A stretch of DNA of 64,000 nt from Steromphala cineraria (lineage: Eukaryota; Mollusca; Gastropoda; Trochida; Trochidae), in the NCBI GenBank assembly GCA_916613615.1, contig OU744736.1, positions 2,338,330 through 2,402,329 of the forward strand, given 5' to 3'. Below are positions 41,542-51,200 of this stretch, piece by piece. The stretch's first letter is position 1. Every line of letters begins with the position of its first letter. The notes under the pieces were generated by a model. The model searched no databases and was not told the origin of the DNA. It was given only the letters and a program-made list of their open reading frames with translations. Made by a program: the position numbers and the translations under genes.

Positions 41542-44239
41542 GGTTCTGCAGGATGGTTCCTTACAGAGAAGTCTTGCACGGAGACTTAGTGTAGCCGGTG
41601 CTGCAGGATGGTTCCTCACAGAGAAGTCTTGCACGGAGACTTAGTGTAGCCGGTGCTGCAGGGTGGTTCCTCACAGAGGAGTCTTGCACGGAGACTTAGT
41701 GTAGCCGGTGCTGCAGGATGGTTCCTCACAGAGAAGTCTTGCACGGAGACTTAGTGTAGCCGGTTCTGCAGGATGGTTCCTTACAGAGAAGTCTTGCACG
41801 GAGACTTAGTGTAACCGGTTCTGCAGGATGGTTCCTCACAGAGAAGTCTTGCACGGAGACTTAGTGTAGCCGGTTCTGCAGGATGGTTCCTCACAGAGAA
41901 GTCTTGCACGGAGACTTAGTGTAGCCGGTTCTGCAGGATGGTTCCTTACAGAGAAGTCTTGCACGGAGACTTAGTGTAGCCGGTTCTGCAGGATGGTTCC
42001 TTACAGAGAAGTCTTGCACGGAGACTTAGTGTAGCCGGTGCTGCAGGATGGTTCCTTACAGAGAAGTCTTGCACGGAGACTTAGTGTAGCCGGTGCTGCT
42101 GCAGGATGGTTCCTTACAGAGAAGTCTTGCACGGAGACTTAGTGTAGCCGGTTCTGCAGGATGGTTCCTTACAGAGAAGTCTTGCACGGAGACTTAGTGT
42201 AGCCGGTTCTGCAGGATGGTTCCTTACAGAGAAGTCTTGCACGGAGATTTAGTGTAGCCGGTGCTGCAGGATGGTTCCTTACAGAGAAGTCTTGCACGGA
42301 GACTTAGTGTAGCCGGTGCTGGGTTCCTCACAGAGAAGTCTTGCACGGAGACTTAGTGTAGCCGGTGCTGCAGGGTGGTTCCTTACAGAGAAGTCTTGCA
42401 CGGAGACTTAGTGTAGCCGGTGCTGCAGGATGGTTCCTTACAGAGAAGTCTTGCACGGAGACTTAGTGTAGCCGGTGCTGGGTTCCTCACAGAGAAGTCT
42501 TGCACGGAGACTTAGTGTAGCCGGTGCTGCAGGGTGGTTCCTTACAGAGAAGTCTTGCACGGAGACTTAGTGTAGCCGGTGCTGCAGGGTGGTTCCTTAC
42601 AGAGAAGTCTTGCACGGAGACTTAGTGTAGCCGGTGCTGCAGGGTGGTTCCTTACAGAGAAGTCTTGCACGGAGACTTAGTGTAGCCGGTGCTGCTGCAG
42701 GATGGTTCCTTACAGAGAAGTCTTGCACGGAGACTTAGTGTAGCCGGTGCTGCAGGGTGGTTCCTTACAGAGAAGTCTTGCACGGAGACTTAGTGTAGCC
42801 GGTGCAGCAGGGTGGTTCCTTACAGAGAAGTCTTGCACGGAGACTTAGTGTAGCCGGTGCTGCTGCAGGATGGTTCCTTACAGAGAAGTCTTGCACGGAG
42901 ACTTAGTGTAGCCGGTTCTGCAGGATGGTTCCTTACAGAGAAGTCTTGCACGGAGACTTAGTGTAGCCGGTTCTGCAGGATGGTTCCTTACAGAGAAGTC
43001 TTGCACGGAGACTTAGTGTAGCCGGTGCTGCAGGATGGTTCCTTACAGAGAAGTCTTGCACGGAGACTTAGTGTAGCCGGTTCTGCAGGATGGTTCCTGA
43101 CAGAGAAGTCTTGCACGGAGACTTAGTGTAGCCGGTGCTGCAGGATGGTTCCTTACAGAGAAGTCTTGCACGGAGACTTAGTGTAGCCGGTGCTGCAGGG
43201 TGGTTCCTCACAGAGGAGTCTTGCACGGAGACTTAGTGTAGCCGGTGCTGCAGGATGGTTCCTTACAGAGAAGTCTTGCACAGAGACTTAGTGTAGCCGG
43301 TGCTGCAGGATGGTTCCTCACAGAGAAGTCTTGCATGGAGACTTAGTGTAGCCGGTGCTGCAGGATGGTTCCTCACAGAGAAGTCTTGCACGGAGACTTA
43401 GTGTAGCCGGTGCTGCTGCAGGATGGTTCCTTACAGAGAAGTCTTGCACGGAGACTTAGTGTAGCCGGTGCTGCAGGATGGTTCCTCACAGAGAAGTCTT
43501 GCACGGAGACTTAGTGTAGCCGGTGCTGCAGGATGGTTCCTTACAGAGAAGTCTTGCACGGAGACTTAGTGTAGCCGGTTCTGCAGGATGGTTCCTTACA
43601 GAGAAGTCTTGCACGGAGACTTAGTGTAGCCGGTGCTGCAGGATGGTTCCTCACAGAGAAGTCTTGCACGGAGACTTAGTGTAGCCGGTGCTGCAGGATG
43701 GTTCCTCACAGAGAAGTCTTGCACGGAGACTTAGTGTAGCCGGTGCTGCAGGATGGTTCCTTACAGAGAAGTCTTGCACGGAGACTTAGTGTAGCCGGTT
43801 CTGCAGGATGGTTCCTTACAGAGAAGTCTTGCACGGAGACTTAGTGTAGCCGGTGCTGCAGGATGGTTCCTTACAGAGAAGTCTTGCACGGAGACTTAGT
43901 GTAGCCGGTTCTGCAGGATGGTTCCTTACAGAGAAGTCTTGCACAGAGACTTAGTGTAGCCGGTGCTGCAGGATGGTTCCTCACAGAGAAGTCTTGCACG
44001 GAGACTTAGTGTAGCCGGTGCTGCTGCAGGATGGTTCCTCACAGAAAAGTCTTGCACGGAGACTCAGTGTAGCCGGTTCTGCAGGATGGTTCCTTACAGA
44101 GAAGTCTTGCACGGAGACTTAGTGTAGCCGGTGCTGCAGGATGGTTCCTGACAGAGAAGTCTTGCACAGAGACTTAGTGTAGCCGGTGCTGCAGGATGGT
44201 TCCTCACAGAGAAGTCTTGCACGGAGACTTAGTGTAGCC
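41542..44239 (+). repeat. 55-bp satellite array, about 49 copies
   Basis: The unit runs GAGACTTAGTGTAGCCGGTG, CTGCAGGATGGTTCCTTACA, GAGAAGTCTTGCACG. Copies are about 95 percent alike, with recurring alternatives at a few positions (GGTTCTG or GGTGCTG; TTACA or TCACA; GGATGG or GGGTGG). A CTG insertion and a deletion (GGTGCTGGGTTCCTC) each occur more than once. Stops (TAG) and the period rule out a repeat protein. A PstI site (CTGCAG) is present in most units. Confidence 0.95.
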
Positions 44240-44305
44240 AAAGAAAGAATAAAGGCCTCACTGAACCACCATTGAGCCACACAAAGAACCATATGACACT
44301 TTTTA

Positions 44306-44659
44306 TGGGGCAGTAGCACGTTTTTAGGGGGAATATAAGGTGATGTCAGGAAAATGAGAATATATGGTTCCAATTGAAAGACAATGTATTAAACTAAATG
44401 AAACAGAAATGATTCAAACATATAACGTAGAGTTTAGCCATGCGATTCTTTTTTCTAACACAAACTGAAAAAAGGTGTTCACATAAAATGGCCGCCAATG
44501 GATTTTATGTGAATTTTTATATTTTGTCCTCTGACCATCGATGATTGATTTGCGTTATGAGATTTTTGACACTATCAAAATAATACATTTAGCATTAATG
44601 AACAATTATCAGTGAAAAATTTGAAAAATAAAATTATCAAATAACGTGCTACTGCCCCT
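44306..44659 (+). mobile_element. TTAA MITE, copy 6
   Basis: Terminal repeats GGGGCAGTAGCACGTTTTT and AACGTGCTACTGCCCCT. The right flank is TTAA (44660-44663); the left flank is TTTA, one base off. Internal sequence matches copy 1. It lies about 65 bp beyond the 55-bp satellite. Confidence 0.85.
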
Positions 44660-44663
44660 TTAA

Positions 44664-45628
44664 AGGCATTAACCACTCATTAAGGTCCTACTTGCCTTTT
44701 GGCAATTCAAACTGTTTTGAGCATCAATTGGTTATAATTTACTCCGAATAATGCTAACACGGTCATCAACGGAGTTTTGTTATAGTGCAGTTTTTTGTCC
44801 TCTTGCTCCATCAGTATGTACTTTCATGCGAGTGGATTTCCCTTGTATAGCTAGATCAAGAACCGATTAGGTACCCCCTTTTCCTCCGCAAGGCATAAAC
44901 CGTCAATAGTCTATCTAACCCTAAAATTCAGTTACCCTTAGCTCCTATAGCATGAAGACGATATTGAGTTCTTTCATCCGGGTTTCGAAACATGGTTTGA
45001 TTTTAAGTCATTGGCTCGCTTCTTTTTATTGGTTAATAGAGGGAAATACTTTGAAGACAATCGGGTGAATGTAAGAGATTTTATAATTAATAAGACCTGA
45101 TTGATTAGAAATCTTTAAGGACTGCCAATGTTGTGAGAAGAAGCAAGACAGACTAGCTAAAGGTCTACGTTAGAAGATCGTATTTGTTATCATCCATATT
45201 CTTTTCGTAATTCTACATACAAAATTTAAAATAATGATTAAATATGGCACATCAATGTTGCCCGTGGTTTTGTTTATTTGTCATTGACATAAATAAAGTT
45301 AAACTTTGCAACTGTCAAGCTTTATTGAATGTTTTGTGGGCGACCTTTTCCGCCTACAGCTGGGAGATGATTAAAGTTGGGCTGGTCACGTGATGGGCAG
45401 AGATCCTCGGCCCGACGACCAACACAATTACAGTACAGTTCGCACTGTGATCAAGTTGTATTTGTTATAATAAATGTTACATAAAACATACTTTGGGACT
45501 TGTGTTTTCTGTGCAGCATTCATTAACAGCTCTGGTATTACGAGTATATACAGTTTGTGTTAACCAGTTTCAACGAATAATAAGTAATATGATTTGAGTG
45601 TATACTTTGAATCACGAAGATGGATTTG
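44664..45628. other. Intergenic, nothing recognised
   Basis: AT-rich. A short GC-richer patch near 45340-45430 is not assignable. Confidence 0.5.
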
Positions 45629-45731
45629 GCTTTACTTCAAGTGACAAGTGACAAGTTTATTTGCCTTTGGGGCCACGTGACCCATATTGCTAATACAGAA
45701 AAGACTGCACACAGTGCGCATGATTATCATT

Positions 45732-46790
45732 TTAAACAGGCAGATTTCTTTTCAAATACAAAGATAAAGACTTAATGAGCCCTATATTAGTTGATGATAA
45801 CAACTGATACATTTTAAACTTTGATGGATATTCATAGTAGTATACAGGTAAAAACTGCTTTCTACTTACATCATAATACGGACAGATAAATAAAAAGTGA
45901 TATTCGTCCTCAATACAACCAAGCACGCACTTCGTACATAACAATACATTGGGGTTATTATAACTTTTATATCGAAGTAACTGTATCCTTAATTTGTGAG
46001 AACCACAACGGAATTTACAAAACAACCTCAGCAAATCTTTATCAGAGAATAATTCAAGAACATATTTCTCAACATTTAAAGCAGATTTAAAACCACTGTA
46101 GTGCTCTAAAAATTGTGATCCTGAAACTTTACTCTGCCAATTCTGAAATTGTATGTCCTTACATCTTTGAAAAAACAAACTCTTAAAAACTTTTAAACTA
46201 CCACAATCTTGGGCAATCCATACGTATGAAAAACCGGTCTGAAATAATAGCATTCGAACACGTGAGACCCAACAGTCTTTTCTCTGTTCATCAAACTGTT
46301 TCATCATTTCATAAGTCGCCCTTGGATATCTAGACCTCTCCATACGAATGATTCTACACCAATAATTTATGCAACGACTGTAATAATTAACACACAAATA
46401 ACTTCTACCTGTATCACCAAGGATTGCATTACTCGATATTCGTCTTGAAACTCCAAGGCACCTCTTAAAAAAATCAGTTTGAACTTTTTCTATTGACTGC
46501 CTAAAAGTGTGACCCCAGATCTCTGAACCGTACAAAAGGATAGGAGAAATTTTAGAATCAAATATTTCTATCATAGTATGAAATGGTATCGACTGAAATG
46601 ATTTCAACAGTCTACTGACAGGAAACATCGCCTTCCTAGCCTGAATAGATAAAGTTTCACAAGCTCTAGACCAAATTAATCTTGATGAAAATACGATTCC
46701 CAAATACTTATAATACGAAAGACACTTCATTTCTGTACCTGCATACGTCCATCGTTCCGTGCTTTTCAAAAATCCACCTCTCCTAAACAC
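45732..46790 (-). pseudogene. C-terminal part of LINE reverse transcriptase ORF
   Basis: A 352-residue open frame inside the LINE begins after two in-frame stops. It carries KCLSYYKYLG (the RT region after FADD), a thumb-like stretch and a Cys-rich C-terminal region (LCTKCVLGCIEDEYHFLFIC) typical of LINE zinc-knuckle tails. It is not a host gene. Confidence 0.9.
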
Positions 46791-46856
46791 TACTATATTA
46801 GACTTATCCAGATTAACCTCATACCCTCATTTTATACAAATCTTATCAAGGAAATC

Positions 46857-47174
46857 TTATTTTCTTTGCAAACTTATAACTGTATCATCAACCAAAGCAA
46901 GATCATCAGCAAATAGTAGTAACAAAATTTCTTGTATATTTTCATGAACAAATATTCCCCTCAAACCACTCTGTTCAAATTCAGATACTATCTCATTAAT
47001 GAAGATAATGAACAAGATTGGGCTTAACATACATCCTTGTCTAACACCAGAGGAAGTATTGAAAAAATCTGTTCTACCTCCCTTTGCCTTGACACAAGCC
47101 TTAACTTTTGAATACATATCACAGAGAACATTAAACAATTTACCACATATTCCCCTATTATGAAGAACATACAA
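46857..47174 (-). pseudogene. LINE reverse transcriptase core (FADD motif)
   Basis: Contains GVRQGCMLSPILFIIFINEI and LLLLFADDLALVDDT, RT motifs with the catalytic Asp pair intact. It is the same reading frame as 45732-46790, separated only by the two stops. The frame reaches further 5' to about 47240 (VAFIDFRKAFD). Confidence 0.93.
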
Positions 47175-47337
47175 AAGTTTTTGTCGATCAACTAAATCAA
47201 AAGCTTTACGAAAATCAATAAAGGCTACATAAAAACGATGCTTAGGTTTCCTTTAAATATTTTTGACACAATGACTGTAAAACGAATATATTATCAATTG
47301 TAGAGTAATTTGTCCTGAAGCCTGCTTTACTTCAAGT

Positions 47338-47976
47338 CATGTATCATAAGGGAATTTGTCATAATCAAAGAAAAGTCAAATGAGACAAAAAACATTTTAT
47401 ATAATACATTTTAAATCATGAACAAAATTCATTTTCATTCATGTTCCAACAACAAGGATTTCACAGAATACGTTCTTTAAAAAATGTAAGATCATGGGTG
47501 TTCCTCAAGTTATTAATGTATTATGTATGAAAAGTTTACAAAAATGATGCAGCAAAATGTTTAAACAAAATAGATGCGATTAATCATACAGGACCATTTG
47601 AAGACAACTATAAGCAGCAAAGGAACATTTAATTAAAGAAAATGTCATTAAGATATGTAAAAAAAAATCAATGCACTAACGCTACAACAAGAACAACCCC
47701 CTCTGCGCTAACAAGTTGCATCCAATGACGTTAGCAATGGTGTAATGTACATTATCTACCTGGGAGAAGCAAAGATGAATTTTCATTTTACATAGATAAC
47801 TTCTTAACTTTTTCTATATACCCTGAATCACATTTGACATTGAAGACAACATCAAACTGAAATCTTTTTACACGGAAGTTTAGATTAGCAAAAATACTGC
47901 ATTTTACATAAAATTACATGCAAATTACTTTGACTTTGACATTTGACTTCAATGGCAACATATTTTTTTACACTGG
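47338..47976 (-). other. 3' flank of the phospholipase-like gene
   Basis: It probably includes that gene's 3' UTR on the minus strand. No clear AATAAA close to the stop on that strand was found. Confidence 0.45.
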
Positions 47977-48263
47977 TTACACGGATGATTTCTCTTCCCG
48001 ATATTTTCCCGAGGAGACAAATTTCGCCTTCTTTCCTATGGTCGATTCCTTGCACTTGTTATACCACGCATCATGTCTAGTGCACGTCTTTGAGTGCTCC
48101 AGCTTTATACACTTGACGTTGAGAAGGTCGAAGTAGATGTAGCCCACGTTGTCAGCGAGGTCGTTGTTTACCTGGTGCAGACACGTCTTGAACTTATGGG
48201 TACAGTCGCACCCGTAGGCGTCCCAGGCGTAGTAGTTGAACAGGCCGTGGTGAAGCACAGACG
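47977..48263 (-). CDS. Phospholipase A2-like last exon
   Basis: Acceptor TTCTGTTACCTCCAG (minus strand), stop TAA at 47977-47979. It encodes SVLHHGLFNYYAWDAYGCDC, THKFKTCLHQ and VGYIYFDLLNVKCIKLEHS, with a Cys-rich tail ending KSSV. CDC-x-x-KF-x-x-CL and the YF-x-L-x-x-x-KC pattern are group III hallmarks. The second catalytic His (SHT in active enzymes) aligns with the WDA stretch before YGCDC. Confidence 0.88.
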
Positions 48264-51200
48264 CTGGAGGTAACAGAACCTATTAGAACTGATTGCATTG
48301 CATCTGTCTACGCAAAGCCTAAAACGTTTAGTAATAGTAAGCTAGAGGGCAAGCACGGACAATTCAAGTTTCTACAGCAAAGCATAAAATGACAGTTCGG
48401 TAAACTGGCGTTTTAGGGTTTGCTAAGAAAGATAATCTGAATGTGGTTGTGGTGGTTAGGGTGATAGTTGGGATGGTGGGTATGATGGTGATGATGAGGA
48501 TAGTTTAGATTAAGATGAGGATGTGTTAATGATGATGAGGAGGAGGAGGAGGATTGTGATGCTGTTGGATGAGGTTGGGGTTGATGATGACGATGCTGAT
48601 GATGATGACGTGAAGATGTAGATGCGGATGATGACAACGATGACGACGATCAGGATAATATTGAAGACGACGACGATGTGAACGACTACGATGCTGCTGC
48701 TGATGGTGATGACGATGATGTGTTGATGAAGATGATGATGACGACGACAACAACGATGACGATGATGACGACGACGATGTTGATAATGATTGTGATGACG
48801 ATGACGTGCCGATGTAGATGATGACGACAGTAATGACTACACTTCAGAATAATGATAAAGACGATGACGGCGATGAGGATGACGACGATGATGAAGACGA
48901 TGACGATGATGATCATGTTGATTTTGACTGGGGAGGAGAGTTAGAGAAGAGATTGATGAACGACCATACCTTGAATACCTGTTTTACAGTTGTGCAGAGC
49001 TTTGCAACACTTGTTTGGTGCTGTTCCTTCTTTCGTCACCTTTGGCTTCTTAACAGGAAGTGGTTTGGTAGTCATGCAATAGTCTGTGCCTGCAACAAGG
49101 AAATCGCCCTTTATAAATCTTATTGAAGCAGAAAAGTGTGTCTGGACCTATATTGCACGAACGTGAAATATTTAATCTGAATTACAAAATATGAAAGACG
49201 ATAACTTATAATCAAAACAGGACAGGTGATAATGGGCCTTTTTGAGGAGAAGAGCAAATTTTAGAAACATTCTGAAGTTCTCTATTGTTTCTAGAAGGTA
49301 ACCTCAAAACGTCACGTATTTGCCGATATAAAAAGTAAAATAACACCTTAGTTTTGACTTATTCACTGTGGATATCACCAAGTTGTTCTAGGCGTCACCT
49401 ACCGTGCTACTGTCGACAATACGTCACCTACCCTGATACTAATGACGTCACTATCTAACTACTATTGACTTCATTTGCCAATCTACTCATGATGTGCCAT
49501 ACCAATATACACTATAGTTAACGTCTTTGATCTCTAGCTTAAGTAGGTCAGCTACTTCTGACGCAACTTCACACATAAAAACACACGATAACATACTACT
49601 GGGGACGTTTATTACCTGGTTAAACGTCATTACTCCATTTACTCTTCTTATTTCCATGTGTAAACCCTAAACAGGGAAATATTTTCGAAGTATGGAATGT
49701 CTTAACTTAGATCCTTTGTTCTTGAATAAAATCCTATCCTATTTTCCAAAATCTATTCAAGGGCAAGCTAGGGTGTCCTTGTAACTTGCTTAGGTTCGGG
49801 GAAGGTTTAGGATCGTTTCGACTTCCGTGCTTAATAGTAGTTATGTTGTTTCGAGTTCTGGTACATTCTAACCTCCTGACTAGCCTATGTGTTATCCTTC
49901 TAGCCACTAGTCTTATCCATCAGTAAGTTTTCTTTTACCGATTATCTTATAGTCCGTTTTCTTATCACGTTTTGCTAATGTACCTAACTTACCCGGGTAT
50001 CCCATGTGGAGGTGACTTACCCGGGTATCCCATGTGGAGGTGACTTACCCGGGTATCCCATGTGGAGGTAAATTACCTGGGTATTCCATGTGGAGGTAAA
50101 TTACCTGGGTATCCCATGTGGAGGTAACTTACCCGGGTATCCCGTGTGGAGGTGACTTACCCGGGTATCTCATGTGGCGGTAAATTACCTGGGTATCCCA
50201 TGTGGAGGTAACTTACCCGGGTATCCCGTGTGGAGGTGACTTACCCGGGTATCCCATGTGGAGGTAACTTACCCGGGTATCCCATGTGAAGGTAACTTAC
50301 CCGGTTATCCCATGTTGAGGTAACTTACCTTGGTATCCCATGTGAAGGTAACTTACCCGGTTATCCCATGTGGAGGTAACTTACCCGGTTATCCCATGTG
50401 GAGGTGACTTACCCGGGTATCCCATGTGAAGGTGACTTACCCGGGTATCCCATGTGGAGGTAACTTACCCGGTTATCCCGTGTGGAGGTGACTTACCCGG
50501 GTATCCCATGTAGAGGTAACTTACCCGGTTATCCCGTGTGAAGGTGACTTACCCGGGTATCCCATGTGGAGGTAACTTACCCGGTTATCCCATGTGGAGG
50601 TGACTTACCCGGGTATCCCATGTGGAGGTGACTTACCCGGGTATCCCATGTGGAGGTAACTTACCCGGGTATCCCATGTGAAGGTAACTTACCCGGGTAT
50701 CCCATGTTGAGGTAACTTACCTGGGTATCCCATGTGGAGGTAACTTACCCGGGTATCCCATGTGAAGGTGACTTACCCGGGTATCCCATGTGAAGGTCGA
50801 TCCTCTTCTTCATGTGCTGTACTTGCTCTGACTTGTCCGTGTCCTTCAACCGCATCTTGAGCGGCAAATAAATAATGTTTATCGACAACCTTAATATGCA
50901 GCAGGATAGAACGGGCAGACAGGTTTTTCGTTTGGGAGAGGTGTGTCCTATGTGTGTACGACTATTGATAACATAAATTTCATAAAAGAACACATATCCT
51001 AATGTCAAGTTAGCTAACCTGCAGAACGTCTCCCTAAACCTTTCTTACATAATTTGGCCATGAGTAAGAAGTAGGAACCTAAACATACTTGGAGGTCCCC
51101 CCCCCCCCCCCAATCCCTATTCTGGATACGCCAAACAAAGTTAGTGTACAGTCAACTTCTTTATTGTAATAAATGCGACTTTCCGGTGTAGAGGGACAGA

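Larger units (their letters stand above)
45643..47323 (-). mobile_element. 5'-truncated non-LTR retrotransposon (LINE) with 14-bp target duplication
   Basis: GCTTTACTTCAAGT occurs perfectly at 45629-45642 and 47324-47337, bounding a 1681-bp insertion. Minus-strand frames encode the RT block AFIDFRKAFDLVDRQKL, then GVRQGCMLSPILF, FADDLAL and the thumb/C-terminal region (YKYLGIVFSS). The 3' end is AATAAACTTGTCACTTGTCAC. The copy is dead: the 5' part is absent, there is a frameshift near 47255, and two in-frame stops lie at about 46857 and 46827. Confidence 0.93.

Noticed and set aside
41542..44239. Satellite read as a CRISPR-like array
   Set aside because: Units abut head to tail with no unique spacers, and the genome is plainly eukaryotic.
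48413..48916. His/Ser-rich, Ile/Val-rich and Asp-rich frames
   Set aside because: All are readings of the GAT/GAC repeat inside an intron.
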